In this document: piece by piece, positions 22,471-34,228 of the stretch | Layout: every line of letters starts with the position of its first letter | Position numbering within the stretch: position 1 is the stretch's first letter | Assembly (NCBI GenBank): GCA_963931865.1 | Contig: OZ007516.1 | Location: forward strand, 9,796,464-9,860,463 | Origin: Axinella damicornis | Taxonomy: Eukaryota > Porifera > Demospongiae > Axinellida > Axinellidae | DNA length: 64,000 bases | Direction of reading: 5' to 3' | Translations under genes and position numbers: made by a program | The notes under the pieces: generated by a model | Told to the model about the DNA's origin: nothing | Database searches by the model: none | Seen by the model: only the letters and a program-made list of their open reading frames with translations

Positions 22471-23880
22471 GTGACGGAAGTGGGGATGTTCAGGGGGCAA
22501 GACTAGACTACTGACACATCAGGGACTCTCGTAAGCAGTGACCTAAAGAGTACCTTAATTATTTACTCACTGTTGTCCGGCACTAGCGTCTTTGATCGAC
22601 AGGCATGGCACTAATTCGGGGTTGAAATGGAGGAGCCAGGCTAGTGTTGAGTTGGTAGCAGTTCAGTGTTCAGTTGGTCATGTTAGTGAACACCCCATTG
22701 ATAAAATATTGTTCTCTGATACCTTGCACAGGAGAGGAGTTGGAAGATGGAGAAGATGGTGGTGCTGCAAGAGTCATGTGTTCTTTTGTAATTGCATATT
22801 AGTTTTTTCATTGTTCTGTGGATAGGGAGGAGGGCAATAATTTCAGCCAACTTTAGGCTCAAAGAAGGTGGGGCTACAGGTCCGTGCAGTAGCTTAACAA
22901 AATCGAGCTGGGCACTAATTGAGGGGCAGGCCTTCCTGTACGCATTGGACCCAGTAGTTGTGGTGGGCGGGGCATGAGCAAGCTTTCCGTAGCAAAGTCT
23001 GGACGGTATCAGAATCTTGAAGGTCGGAGGTGGTGCCAAGCTATGGAGCCCCTGGAAGTTTCCTCCTGTTTTCAGCCCGTGTTTTCGTCTTGGTTGTGTC
23101 ATCTAGTGCTCCATGTTGTTGATGTTCGAAACTTGGAAGTGTTTGACTTATAGAATGTGCTGAAAATTCAGCTGAAAAAAGAGTGAAATTTGAGCGCTTT
23201 TATTTCCTGATGCGCGCTGCGCAAACGCAGAAGCGCGTGCGCAAATATATCTCGAGAAATAAACACATTTTTGACCGTCGGCAGAACCACTGGTAAACCT
23301 AGCTAGCTCAAGACTATGTCTGCCTTCAGGCTTTCAGCCCGCGAACGGTCAAGGTATTACCAACCACAGCTACAATAATACTAGGAATACGCATGCGCAG
23401 TGTCTGTGCCTCGCGCGCGCACGCTCACAATCTGTAATAGTATAGTAGGCGTGGTTACCTGTGGAAGAAAACGAAGGTGCGAAAGTCAGTTCAGCGTGCG
23501 AAGTTTAGTTGTTCGAAGTTGTGCGAAGTTGCTGATTGAGGTTGAAGATGGCTAAGCGTTGCCAGGAAGAATACGAAGACGTTAGCGAGGTTCTACACCC
23601 TTCGACACTGTCAACACTCTAGCTATATGTACGTACCATGGCCTAGACTAAACGTTTGTCTTACTTGTCTCCGCTAAACTCTCCTTGTATACATCGCTTC
23701 TTCGTCAATCTGTCAGACTCTCTCTCCTTTGCCTTACTCTCTTCTGAGGCAGTGTCTCTTTTCCCTGTATAGATCGCTTCTTTGCATTTCGCACGCGCAG
23801 TACGTGCACGAACACGTGGCTATCGGGACCACAGAAACCGCAGCGATGCAACCGCCCCCTGCCCCTCGCAATTAAAGTGT
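22471..23880. other. Interior of the 7.9-kb element with a possible 5' exon
   Basis: GC-rich DNA with CGCGCGCG and TGCGCA words lies at 23200-23440. It is followed at 23548 by an ATG opening MAKRCQEEYEDVSEVLHPS and a TAG 25 codons later. The stretch looks like a promoter plus first exon, possibly of a transposon gene, but no donor or continuation is certain. Confidence 0.3.
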
Positions 23881-23886
23881 GACGGA

Positions 23887-23899
23887 TATATATATATAC

Positions 23900-23934
<35 letters not shown>

Positions 23935-23936
23935 CA
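23887..23936. repeat. (TA)n microsatellite
   Basis: TATATATA runs with ATAC interruptions, about 50 bp. Confidence 0.9.
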
Positions 23937-24108
23937 GACGCGATGTGACTACGCTGCACGATTAGTTGCCTCGCGCTAAGGCGCTCGGCAACAAGTAGTT
24001 TATGTTAACAAGGGTCAAAAGGGGGGTTCGCTCGCACCCCTAGATCCCCCCTACATCCACCACTGCTGTCTTGAGAGCCTGACCTCGGCACGGACAAACA
24101 GCTTGTCC

Positions 24109-24144
24109 CCCTCTAGCGCCTGTCTCAAGACAGGCGCTAGAGGG
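24109..24144. repeat. Perfect 17-bp stem hairpin
   Basis: CCCTCTAGCGCCTGTCT and its exact complement are separated by two bases. It lies 40 bp right of the 7.9-kb element. It could act as an RNA or DNA hairpin or be a remnant of another fold-back element. Confidence 0.8.
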
Positions 24145-24841
24145 TGGCGCTATTAATGCATTCACTTCCCCCCCATTAATTCTGCACCAAAATTAATGTA
24201 GTAGATAATTTATGCGATATTTATACTGCAACAGTGAGGTAGAGTTTACAGCAGCAATCATACATCTTAACAAAGGTAACAATGATGGAGACGGGACGTC
24301 GAACATTCGTGCACACGCTGCTTCAGTGACACAACTCCCTCCCAGTGTGCTAATCGAGAGACTACACAATCATATTGTCATGGGATGAATTCAGGGTATA
24401 GGCGAAGTTTATGTCACATGGGCTCTTGTAGCATCTCAGGAAGCCAGAATATTCTACTGCATGCAAGGATGGCTGCCATTAATTTTTTTAATCGCAAAGG
24501 TGCAAATTATGTTGATCTGTGTGACAATCACTGAAACATGCAGTAATGACCTATAGAAGGAGCTACCTGCATGCATGGGGCATGAATTCTCGATCTGTGC
24601 CTTAGGTTACACATGCACTCCAGTGGCCAGAATATGCTGCAGTAATCACACTTTTCCTGCTATGGTAGTGGAGAAGATCCTCCTCAATCCAATTGATGCT
24701 CATGAATATATACTTAGCCCATGGAATCATTAGTCTAAATAATTATAAGCGTGAAGGTCTTTCCCCAATCTCACTCGATCATTCTCGTATGCTTAGTGTA
24801 AGGTTTGCTTATCCTGTGATATAGCTCGTACACATCCTGCT
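24145..24841. other. No gene seen
   Basis: AT-rich unique-looking DNA with no supported exon or element. Confidence 0.4.
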
Positions 24842-26190
24842 ATGCGGACAAACAGCTACGAGAGTATTAGTGCCTTCACTCACATGCAAGCGCAGCTCAT
24901 GACTCATTCTCTGTACACAGATGCTGCTCTTTCATTGGGAGAGTTGGCAGCGGAGCTTAGCAGGTCTTTGCTAATGATGCCTGCCTTCAAAATCACTCTG
25001 TTGACCAGAGGCTCATTGGAATTGCAATCTCAAGCTCAAACCAAATTGGAGCAGTGCAGTACAATCTTCAAACAGTGAACCCTCCACCTGCCACTTTATC
25101 ACAGGAACTTTCAGCAACCACAGTGAATAGCACTGGAACAGCCCATTCAGCCACAGGGCCTAGGAATACTTGTTCAGGTTTGTACGTTACTTTACAGCAC
25201 AACATGGTTTTGCATACCTATACTATTATAATGCTCACCTTACACAGTCAAGTGGTATGTAGCTAGCTAGCTTGGTATAATATTATAGCTACTCAGAGCC
25301 TATACATGTAAGCCTGAATTCACATAATTTTATGTATTGTGTAGTTTGCACTGTGTTATTGGCAGCTCAATGACATAGTCACTCTCATCCATTAGAGATG
25401 TGTGGAAGATGCATAATGCTGAACCCTCTGAACCAAAGTAGACACATCCTGAACAGTCTACATTATCCGCATAAATATCCGGCCAACTTGGAGTGTGTTC
25501 GGAAGCTCATCATGCCCAAGGGATATATTTGCCATCAAGTTAAAATTTGACGTCTTTGATGTCGAGTGGGACCAAAACTGTGAGTATGACTCTCTGGACA
25601 TCTACCTTCTGAACATGCAGGGTGAAGCAATCACGTTCAAATCCAAAGAGTCTTTTTCTGTGATGTGGCACTCAATCTTTACAGTATACTAGCACCTGTG
25701 TGGCTCTCAACTCCCCTGTGTGACCACTATGAAATTATGAATGAGAACTCATCCAGCACCGCTGTTGTGAGATTCCACTCTGATGGTAGCTAATCATTCG
25801 ATGAAGCAACAAGTGCTACAAGGCTTTTTGAAGCTGGTGTTGATGAGCACCTGATAATGCTGAGAACAACACAATGCTGAGTAGCCAGCATTATTACGGT
25901 TACCTCCTGAATTTCAGTTACATTAGCATTCTCAGTTTCCATTGAGAATCCGAGTATTTAATTTTACAGCTTCCAGAACCAAATCTGATATGGGCACCTG
26001 CTTTTGATTGTGCAATGTGAACACTTAGAGTTCATTTGACTATTCTTTACATGCAGTGGAAACTAACTTATGCTCTGTCGACAGTGGGGATTGTGACCAT
26101 GTCTGTGTTGCTGGCTTGAATGGCAGACGAAGAGCATGTATGTGCAGACAAGGATACTCCCTGGCACATGGTCACCATTCATGTTTAAGT
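24842..26190 (+). pseudogene. CUB-EGF extracellular protein gene remnant
   Basis: The first segment is an open stretch (24842-25075) that shifts frame into VNPPPATLSQELSATTVNS and ends at a GT donor near 25178. Next comes a CUB domain (about 25445-25830): LHYPHKYPANLECV, then KLKFDVFDVEW, CEYDSLDIY and a later VVRFHSDGS. A one-base deletion at about 25530 separates the first half from FDVFDVEW, and stops occur near 25738 and 25790. The last recognisable piece (26056-26190) is EGF-like, with CSVDSGDCDHVC, then CMCRQGYSL and a final Cys, close to the six-cysteine spacing. CUB-EGF proteins are secreted or membrane proteins that bind ligands outside the cell. Either a pseudogene or a gene with assembly errors. 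Confidence 0.7.
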
Positions 26191-27920
26191 AGAGAGATGT
26201 GGCTAGACATTTTTCTTCTTGTCAGAGGTTTTAGCAGAATTTTGCAGTAATTTTTTTAGTGACCAAGCACCTTCTTGCAAACAGTATTATACCGTTCCTA
26301 TTGATATTGAGTGACACATGCAGTTTTTGCCGATTGGCTATGCATAAACATTTTGTACCTCACAAGCTGTCCCACCCTTTGGCATAGTGTTGCGTCTGGT
26401 ATTAACTTACTGTGGACCTAAGTTGTGTAGGCCCACTATGCAGCAGGGATTTTTCTTTCTCCTTCACTACCCCATGAGAATTGACTTTCATGTTCTTTAG
26501 GGGGACATCAAACTTGTCCCTTGGGGACCTTGTTGAAACATGCTCTGAACAACATAATTTAGGGAATCATAGTTCTGAGTTAACCATGCAGTGTGGACTG
26601 TGTGGCTAATATATAAGTACAAGGAGCTGCCGTATCCAGCCATGTAGAGTACAGAAGCAATCTGATATTTGTTCGATGTGATATTACATAATAATGATGT
26701 ACCATGAAGTAGGTTTATACCAATCAATCATTTAGCTGACTCGGAATGTCTGAAGAAAGTCACCAAATTACTACCTTGTTCTCAGGTCCTGCCCCAGCTG
26801 CTTTATGTCACTCAATTCTGTGCTGGAGCAAGGCCATGCCTGTGAATGGGATCGATGCATTCACCATACAGTCACGGGAATGAGACTGTAGCTTATATTC
26901 CATGGCTGTGCCTCCTACAGAAAAGATGAAAGTAAAATGTTCCCACCGCAATAGAAATCTATAATACTGCAACCCACATTCAGGGGCACAATCAAATCCA
27001 ACTTTGAACTGCTAATATTGTTGGGGGGGGGGGGGGGGGGGGGGGGTGGCATAAATTAAAATTGACAGCAGAGACAGCAGCTGTGATTGTGTAACAAATC
27101 AAATTCAGATGCATGCTGCTTGGACCGAGAAACACAATCTACTGTAAATACTAGTAGTTGAGTAACATTGCTAGGGCTATGAACAGAACTATCCCAATAA
27201 AGAAATCGACTGGTTCTTTCTTTCTAAGAATAATGTTTCGACGGTTTGCCAGACTGGGTCATTGACTTGTACTTATTGTAATTTTATTACGTTTAGAAGA
27301 TAATTGAAATGATGATTGTGAGATTTGCAATATTAATGCACTAGTATTAGCAGTAGGTCTTGACACATTATGCTTTGTGTTTTGCCATCATGCATTCTGT
27401 TTCAATATGCTCGTCATTCATGTTCAAAGTTGACCTATTATATTGACTATGCTTTGTATAGTTCTGTCATGCTACACGTATACAACACCAATACAACAAA
27501 TTTTTGGTGTGTCCCCTAAACGGTAACCTTGGGAAAGGAATATAGTCAGAGAATATTATTGCTGTTGATTGATGTTTCAAGGCCCATGGTAACGTAGGTA
27601 GATTATATGCATGTAGCCTAGATTTTCACAATGGGCCAGGCAATGGGACAGCATGGGAAAGGTTTTTTGGGCAAGGTATGTTCAAATTCAGGGAAGATAG
27701 ATACATTATTACTTGCACAGAAGGGGCACGTATTTGTGGACGTATAGATTATTAAGACATGATCGACAAATTAGATTTGAACCAGATGTGGCTAGCTTTT
27801 GAATACGTGGGTTACAGTAATGTGATCCATGTTTTGGCATCGCCAAAACAAGCAAGGGTGTAAGGGGCATGTGGTATACTATAATTCACGTTGACATCTG
27901 TTGTAGCTCAGTATATAGTT
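26191..27920. other. No confident gene; poly-G tract inside
   Basis: A short protein-like stretch (ALCHSILCWSKAMPVNGID) occurs near 26790-26860 but is followed by stops. A run of about 24 G lies at 27023-27046. No transposon ends are recognised. Confidence 0.35.
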
Positions 27921-28180
27921 GCTCACGCGTGCATGTGCGAAGCGGGGTTAAGCAATCGCCGTCAGTCAGTCAGTCGTCTGTCAGGCGAAAAAATTGAAAT
28001 CTCCCCACATAGACCCTCATAAACCATTGAAATGGAGGAAACAGTGTTTTCTCATGATCTATGTACTTCACAGACATCATGGCTATTGTTTCGGCTGTTT
28101 TTTCCAGCTATTTCATATTATTCGTAACATTTGGCCCCACCTCTCCAGCTTCACATGCACAATATTATAGTATATATGGT
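27921..28180. repeat. Dispersed repeat, copy 1
   Basis: About 260 bp shared with 50411-50834. Landmarks in order are GCGAAGCGGGGTTAAGCAATCG, AAATTGAAATCTC, CACATAGA, ATGTACTTCACAGACATCAT, TTCGTAACATTTGGCCCCAC and CAGCTTCAC. No inverted ends, A-tail or Pol III boxes were found, so its class is unknown. Confidence 0.8.
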
Positions 28181-28221
28181 ACATTCGGCACAACCAGCTG
28201 ACCAAAGTAATATTCACTTAC

Positions 28222-28480
28222 TTGGACATTGACACAGTTCATGTAGCATGTGTTAAAATAGGTGCGTCCATCAGTGCCACACTTAAGGTCCTGCGAGCTG
28301 AACCCACGATGACTTGCTTTGTTTCGTTCATTGTGTTTGTGTTATAGAACCAGATACGACGATCATGTCTGCCATCTAAAAACACTGCAAGGTTATGTTT
28401 GTCTCAAGTGTCATATAACACAAGATATCCATCGTTTCCTGGTTCCTGGCTGAAAATTGTATAGATACATCCCCACTTAA
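28222..28480 (-). pseudogene. Laminin-G-like segment of an extracellular protein gene
   Basis: Read leftward, IFSQEPGNDGYLVLYD, a TGA, then NLAVFLDGRHDRRIWFYN and VIVGSARRTLSVALMD resemble a laminin-G/ConA-like beta-sandwich. A second frame at the same place reads CGTDGRTYFNTCYMNC, Kazal-like in cysteine spacing, and ends at a GTAAGT donor (28221 and leftward). The frame conflict and TGA indicate decay. It probably belongs to the same minus-strand gene as the EGF repeats to its right. Confidence 0.45.
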
Positions 28481-28699
28481 GTCGGGATATTGACTCTGGT
28501 CCACTCGTTTAAATGAAGTCCCAGTGAGATTCATGCACTGAGTAAGGAGAGCGGTATGTCATAGAAAGCTATCAGAGGCACACGATAGCACTATTGAAGT
28601 GATTGAAGGATGCCAAAATGATAACAAATGCTAGGCAGCTGACTTCTGTGAATTATCTTGTCCTGTAACACTTGGCTCACATGAGCAAGCATAGCTTAT

Positions 28700-29510
28700 A
28701 ATTAGGCCACCTGGTGTGCATGTACCACTGTTCAGGCAAGGGTTGGGTGTAGCTACAGATGCTGGAACTCCTTACCACTGTCACTTACTGACTGCAGAAC
28801 ACCTGTTCCATTCCCTTCCACGCATGTACCATCATTCTGACATTTCTCAGATGTGCAAAAGTCCTCATCCACATCGTCCCAGAAGAGCCCATGGACACTG
28901 GCAAATGAATCCATTCACTATGTCTCTGCATGTCCCACCGTTGTCACATGGATCACTCATACACTCATGTATTTCTGTTTAGGCCAGTGTAGCCAGGGGG
29001 AAAGTTGCATGTGAAATTGGATGTCCCATTCTGGCTGCAGGTTCCCCCATTCTCTTGGATCACATGGAGTTATACATGTCAGTTTCACATCGATCACCAC
29101 TATAATCTGACAGACAATCACATTCAATTAAATCTGCCAAATAGGAGGTTGGTGCAGTTACCATCGTTGAAGCAAGCAGGTTACCTAGTGAGTTGTAGCA
29201 GGTATGGACTCATCTACAGTGGCATGTGTAGCCAGGATAACAATCACCCATGCATTGTTCAAGTCAGTGCAAGTACCATTCACACATCCAATCGTTTCAC
29301 ACTCATTCATGTTAGTGCCACAAGACATGCCTGTGAACACGGGACTACACATGCACTGAAATGATTCAACACCATCAAGACACATCCCATTCCCATAGTA
29401 ACTCCTTCACAATCATTAATTTGCATCTGATGCATGGTTGTTGCCTGTGAAGTCTGGTGGACAGGTGCAGGTATAGGAGGTTGTTTGCAGGTTGCTCCAT
29501 TCATCAAGCT
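28700..29510 (-). pseudogene. EGF-like repeat region
   Basis: Minus-strand pieces show EGF cysteine patterns. The clearest are [20 protein letters not shown] with ICQCP following (about 28880-28980) and CLDGVESFQCMCSPVFTG then NECETIGCVNGTC (about 29245-29385). NGATCKQ near 29490 starts another. Adjacent repeats fall in different frames and several stops intervene. At least four repeats can be traced. Such arrays mediate binding in secreted or membrane proteins. Confidence 0.7.
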
Positions 29511-29602
29511 TAAGGATCAGGATCTCAAGGAGCTACAGATTGAATATTCAAAGGCACTAGTACACATTGGTTCTTTTATAATAGCTTGGAGGTAAGAATA
29601 CC

Positions 29603-29700
29603 TAGATTCGTTCCCAGGCCTCCACACCCAGCTTCTTTTGGTAGTGCTTTTTGTACTGCAAGCAACAAAAGTTGGGTGTGGAGGCCTGGGAACGAGGCTA
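29603..29700. mobile_element. Hairpin MITE of the TAGCCTCG family
   Basis: 98 bp from TAGATTCGTTCCCAGGCCT to GCCTGGGAACGAGGCTA, with arms complementary almost to the centre. Flanked by AAGAATACC and CAGAATACC, a 9-bp duplication with one mismatch. Confidence 0.88.
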
Positions 29701-30029
29701 CAGAATACCTACCCTTATAACAAAGATTTTAAAACCACACTTTCTCTTGTAGCCTGTTTACTCACAATTATTACACCAATCATTACACCACTTTAATTCG
29801 CTCATTTACAATGCACACAGCTCAGGTAACAAAATCTTCAGTAATGAATACGATGAGTTAAACAATCTATTCCACCATCAATTGATAACCCTTAACATGG
29901 AAGACAATCGTATCCTTAATGAGACTCAGATTATGTGTACACCTGCATACATGGAATGGAATTCAGGATCATATTTAATCCCCAATCACATGCAGAAGCA
30001 AGAGCATCCTAGGTACTCACCCAGAGGAG

Positions 30030-30470
30030 GGGGGTTCACAAATGCTCTCACACTCCTGTCCACAGGAATTGGTGTGTTGGCTGCGCTATCAAATCCAACC
30101 AAAGTAACGGTCATCCTCTGACTTTGTTGGCAGTGTGGGTGGAGTTATTCCTGGTGGTGTGTTCCAGGGGTCATCAGCATACACAATCTGACTTACAGTG
30201 GTGATGGTGTTGGTGATGGGATCAGGGGTAAGACCAAAATACTGTTCATCAGTCCGTCCATTAGAAAATTTTATTACACATTCTACGAGGAAATTATCAA
30301 CCCAGGTGAGTAAAACAAAATGGTATATACAGCAAAGGCTGACCCATCAATCACAGCATTGAGGCCTGGTACAGCACAGGTGTTCCATATGGTGTGTCAG
30401 CTGTGATCTAGGCAACATATGTAGTGGCATTCAGGACTCGTATCATGTAATCATGATCAGCAGTATCTAG
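30030..30470 (-). pseudogene. Further coding pieces of the minus-strand extracellular gene
   Basis: An open minus-strand segment reads VDNFLVECVIKFSNGRTDEQ (about 30297-30238), then DPITNTITTVSQIVYADD and TPPGITPPTLP. It loses frame where an ITADTPYGTPV stretch further right (about 30370-30400) is interrupted by a stop. A CACCTGGGTTG boundary near 30305 could be a splice acceptor on this strand. The domain is not recognised. Position and strand suggest it lies 5' of the EGF repeats in one gene. Confidence 0.4.
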
Positions 30471-30474
30471 AGGA

Positions 30475-31991
30475 TAGTGTCATAATACACATTGAAGCAT
30501 TAACATTAATTTAGCTAATGACATCAAGTGACTTTAATATGATACAATTGGAATCACCTTCAAAGATAAGATGTTTGTCGTTTACTAAGAATGCCGCAGT
30601 TACAACTACATCACACTACCACAGCAAGAAAATCAGCTCTGAACACATACAAATCTTATGCAATGTGACGATATTAATCTTACGCGAATGTGAGAGCCCC
30701 AGTGCCATTAGAGGGAGCAATACAGGAGACTGTCACAGAATCCTTATCACTTCTGCTGTTGTGGGTTATAGCAGTCTGCAATGGCATGGTCAAATTCAAT
30801 AGTATTCTATCTGATAGCTATATGAATCAAGGACCTTCTTGTTACATAGGATCTCCTAGTTTGTGCGTGGTGTTGGTTTTGACTGTTGAATATTTTCTCT
30901 CACGTACACTTGATATATATTATTGCATGAGCGAAGTCTTGCAACACTTCCAGGAGGAGGGGTCACAAAGGTACCCACAGTCATCAATTTGATCACACAA
31001 TGAGTATTGATATGAGCCACGCTCCAGTACCTGGTTGCAATTCTGTACAGCTAGTCTGCAGGCCTCTATTTCTGCTCTCCGTCAACGATAGTGTCTTCTC
31101 TGCAGACCTATCTCAGCTCTATAGCTATCTGCCTTGTACACTTGCAACAGGTATACTGGTAGCTATGCACACGCCAACATCTCGCATTGAATTCGGAAGT
31201 GTGGGCGGGGCTGAGAGCAGCTGGAAACCATTCACTTCCATCGTCAATGACATTGCAATTGAGGTCAATGCTGCATGGGTTGGTCGGGTTCCTTATGAAG
31301 TCAACTATCCACACCGCACATCACTTCAGTGTAGCTATATAGCCTGAGGTATTAATATTCACACTTGGCAGCCATGGCTCTACTGTCATTAATACATGTG
31401 AGCAAGTGCAAGATAAAAAGTGCAGCTGTAAGACAAATGCCAAGCAACTAGCTAGTAGCTAGCTGTTTGACACAACTAGCCTATAATTTTAGGGAAGCGC
31501 TTTGTATAGCTGCAGTTATAACAATGCTGTTCTGCATGTCGCCACAGAGTTTACTGTGCAGTGTGCATGTTACCTGTTGGTTGTAGACATTCGCTTATAT
31601 ATTCCGCATGCAAATTTATGACATTGTGTGTATATGTTTTGTTGTATGCCACTTTAAAATTACTACACTACTACAATGAGAGTAACATATTGGACCAAGG
31701 GCGACTGATATCTAAATATCTCTATTATGACATGATTGTGTAGTACATGTGTACATAATCAATCACTTTTAAACAGTAATTACCATATTGTAATGTTGTA
31801 ACTTGGGCGAGAGTGTTGTCACAAGGTTCTACATGGTTTGCATGGGAACAGTACGTGTTTATATATATATTGGTGGTCACAAATGCATAACCACTTTGTT
31901 GCCTTGGTATTGTTATTGTGTCTGCACACTATACCTACCAAAATAGGCTATAGCTAATAATGCTATATAGCTACATGTACAAATACCACAC
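30475..31991. other. No confident gene
   Basis: A minus-strand stretch IRNPTNPCSIDLNCNVIDDG (about 31230-31300) is protein-like and could be another exon of the extracellular gene to the left, but it has no recognised domain. The rest is AT-rich. Confidence 0.3.
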
Positions 31992-32240
31992 CAGTGGCGG
32001 ATTTAGAAATTTGGAAAGGGGGTTCAGCCACTGGTGCACGAAATGCGGCCGAAACATTTGTGTTGCCATACCCACTACCGGTCACGTGAATGCAATCATG
32101 ACACATGATATGTCTGAACTGAGTTTTGAAGTTCAAGGTGACTTGTCTAGCGCCGGAGACTAAAATGATGGCAGGGTTTACTTTTACTAGCTGCCAAAGA
32201 GAGTTGCACCCCCCTCCCTCCTTAAATCCGCCGCTGACTG
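31992..32240. mobile_element. Short CAGTGGCGGAT-type MITE, 249 bp
   Basis: Left end CAGTGGCGGATTTAGAAATT; right end TTAAATCCGCCGCTGACTG. If the right end is taken as ...GACTG, the flanks are CACAC and CACAT, a 5-bp duplication with one change, in keeping with CTGTC and AGCAT around the two larger members. There is no coding capacity. Confidence 0.7.
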
Positions 32241-32870
32241 CACATTATTATAGTTTCACAGTGCTATGGCTTTCCCTTACCACATTGATGCCACTGAGCA
32301 ACCACAAGAACCTGCAATAATGGAATAGACTTCAAATTGTAACTGGCAGTGCACGTTCTCCACAAGCTAAGTATGTTGCACAATCATATAATAATTATAC
32401 TGATACTCACTATATAGCATGTATAGTGGAAGATCGATCTAGCAAGTCACAATTGGCTGCAAAATTGAGTAGGCTGTATCAAGAAAAAAACTACAGCAAT
32501 TAAGAATGTCATCCCTTTGGATTCCCAATACTTCACTAGGCCTCAACTGAGCCTGTATGCAGTATCCTTTCAGGCATAATGAAAGATATTGCAATTCTGT
32601 CAAACCAGCCATTGTACTTGTGAAAATTAAATTGTGCTGATAGCTAGGTGTATGTGTACAATCATTGTTGTGATGACGACCTTTGGGACAGAAGTTATAT
32701 AATTATGTCGCTATATAAGTGCTTGCAGGCATGCTGATGCAGCCACTCTCTTTGCTACAGCAAAAAGCGGACATTGGACACAAACACAACAGTGTTGGAC
32801 CACGTACGTATGTATAATGTGTCTCAGAACCTGGGTCAGATTATGCTAACCAATAAATATTGTTACGTTC
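32241..32870. other. No gene seen
   Basis: AT-rich DNA up to the LTR element. Nothing with domain or splice support. Confidence 0.4.
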
Positions 32871-33121
32871 TGGTGGGTTCGGCTCGGCGTTCGCGCTCGG
32901 CGCAGACTTTTGCGTGCAGCATTGCCAGAGCAGAGCTGAAACTGTAATGATATGGCCACCCATGTACACAAATCAGGATGCTTTTGTAGCCAGAAATAAT
33001 ACAGGTGATAGGACTAACGACTGGGGGAACAACGTAGTGGCTGTCAAGAGTAATTAAGATGGCACCTGAGAAGTGGCACAAACAATTAAGCAAGATCATG
33101 ACAGATATCGATTCTGCTACA
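32871..33121 (-). repeat. 3' LTR (minus-strand element)
   Basis: On the minus strand it begins TGTAGCAGAATC and ends CCAGAACGTAACA. It matches the right LTR at about 93-95% with a few small indels. The right copy reads GGTTCAGCTC where this one has GGTTCGGCTC. Confidence 0.92.
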
Positions 33122-33132
33122 CTCTCCACCCC

Positions 33133-34131
33133 TTAAACATTGCATGGGGGGTCAAGGTGGTGTACTGCTTCACACTCAGCTTCATCCAGCTCAGAAACAG
33201 AATGTTCATACAGCTCCTTCAAGTGCAGGGGAAGCTTGTCTACAACCCCAGCCTTCTGAGCACTCCCACTTGACATCTCTCCACTGGTGTCCCCCTTTGT
33301 AGCGAGGACTGAGTTGATATTCTCACAGCAGGCAAGCTCGGTGCCCTTGCCGATGATCTGCTGCTGATTGGACAGGTTCATCACCCTCAGAGGAACTTGC
33401 TTCATCTGGCCATGGAGATCCACCAGTGTTCTGGCAACCAGGAGGTTATCGACCGGCTTGGCCGCCTCTGTCTGTTCCAACAGTCCCCAACGATAGTTTG
33501 GTCCAGCTCCTTCCAGTCGAACTGGAACCACTGTCTCCGCTAGAGGGGGAAGACGCACAACCTCCGTCAACACAGCTTTGTAGCAGGATGGCTCCATTGT
33601 GGCTTTGGATTTCTTCAGAGGCACTTCTTCCTCTCCTATGATGAGAGACCCCTCTTTGAGGTTCACTTGACAGCCGTGAGCCTGTAGAAAATCAAGACCA
33701 AGGATACATTCATCATGAATGTCTGCAACCCAGAGCTCTTGAGGCACCACTAGAGATCCAATGCCCAACTCTCTTCCATGAATGGGAGCCTGTTCTCCTG
33801 TCACTGTTCGGAGACAGCTATTCACAGGTCGGACTAGTTCCCGGCTGGCTCCACTCAGGATGTCAGGTCTCACAATAGAAATGTTACTACCAGTGTCCAC
33901 AGTGATCTCACAGGCTCTGCCATTGATGGTACCTAAAACAGTAAGATTATCACCAACAGTGTAAATAGATCCAGTCTTAAATATATATTCAGGGCCAACA
34001 GAATTCCTAGCCGAGCTTTGCCCCGCAAGCTCGGCTACTGCTCGTTTCCCGGCCGGGAAACGTCCTTCTCTCCTTGTGAAGGAGTCCGCAGCTTCGGACA
34101 GTCCCGCCTCCGGTGGCCCCTCTCCTTGCAC
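33133..34131 (-). CDS. Retrotransposon aspartic protease region, 332 codons open
   Basis: This is the longest open frame of the element. Catalytic VDTGSNISIV lies at about 33870-33900 (DTGS at 33886-33897), and the C-terminal signature ILGLDFLQAHG follows about 90 residues later. Aspartic proteases of this type act as dimers to cut Gag-Pol. After the protease there is a Pro-rich and acidic linker region (LPPLAETVVPVRLEG, then LHLKELYEHS) like that preceding RT in complete elements. The frame then ends at the polypurine tract. The first 40 or so residues before RNSVGPEY read the knuckle region in the wrong frame, so the native start is upstream in another frame. Confidence 0.85.
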   Translation of the reverse strand: MQGEGPPEAGLSEAADSFTRREGRFPAGKRAVAELAGQSSARNSVGPEYIFKTGSIYTVGDNLTVLGTINGRACEITVDTGSNISIVRPDILSGASRELVRPVNSCLRTVTGEQAPIHGRELGIGSLVVPQELWVADIHDECILGLDFLQAHGCQVNLKEGSLIIGEEEVPLKKSKATMEPSCYKAVLTEVVRLPPLAETVVPVRLEGAGPNYRWGLLEQTEAAKPVDNLLVARTLVDLHGQMKQVPLRVMNLSNQQQIIGKGTELACCENINSVLATKGDTSGEMSSGSAQKAGVVDKLPLHLKELYEHSVSELDEAECEAVHHLDPPCNV

Positions 34132-34139
34132 TCCCAGCA
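34098..34139 (-). pseudogene. CCHC zinc knuckle of gag
   Basis: Minus-strand reading CWECKERGHRRRDC has the exact C-X2-C-X4-H-X4-C spacing of retroviral nucleocapsid knuckles. It is in a different frame from the protease downstream, so a frameshift, programmed or mutational, separates them. Confidence 0.85.
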
Positions 34140-34228
34140 GATCCAGTCATTTCTTCGCTGGCTCCCCTCTTTCCTGGGTGAAGAGGTCCTCCGAGGTCCG
34201 CGCGGCTCCTTGGTGAGATGTCTGAGGG

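Larger units (their letters stand above)
16173..24065. mobile_element. 7.9-kb DNA transposon-like insertion (CAGTGGCGGAT family)
   Basis: The left end CAGTGGCGGATGTAG and the right end CATCCACCACTG are inverted with one change. Both are followed inside by a GGGGGGTTCG motif. The outer flanks are CTGTC on both sides (16168-16172 and 24066-24070), a perfect 5-bp duplication. The same left end, with about 250 bp of similar DNA, opens a second element at 37187. hAT-type elements with 5-bp duplications (hAT5) are a possible class. No intact transposase is visible, and the interior contains nested MITEs, so this is an old or composite element. The distance between the ends and the lack of a diagnostic enzyme keep the claim moderate. 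Confidence 0.6.

Noticed and set aside
22251..22514. Cys-Val-rich open frame
   Set aside because: It is generated by the GT microsatellite.
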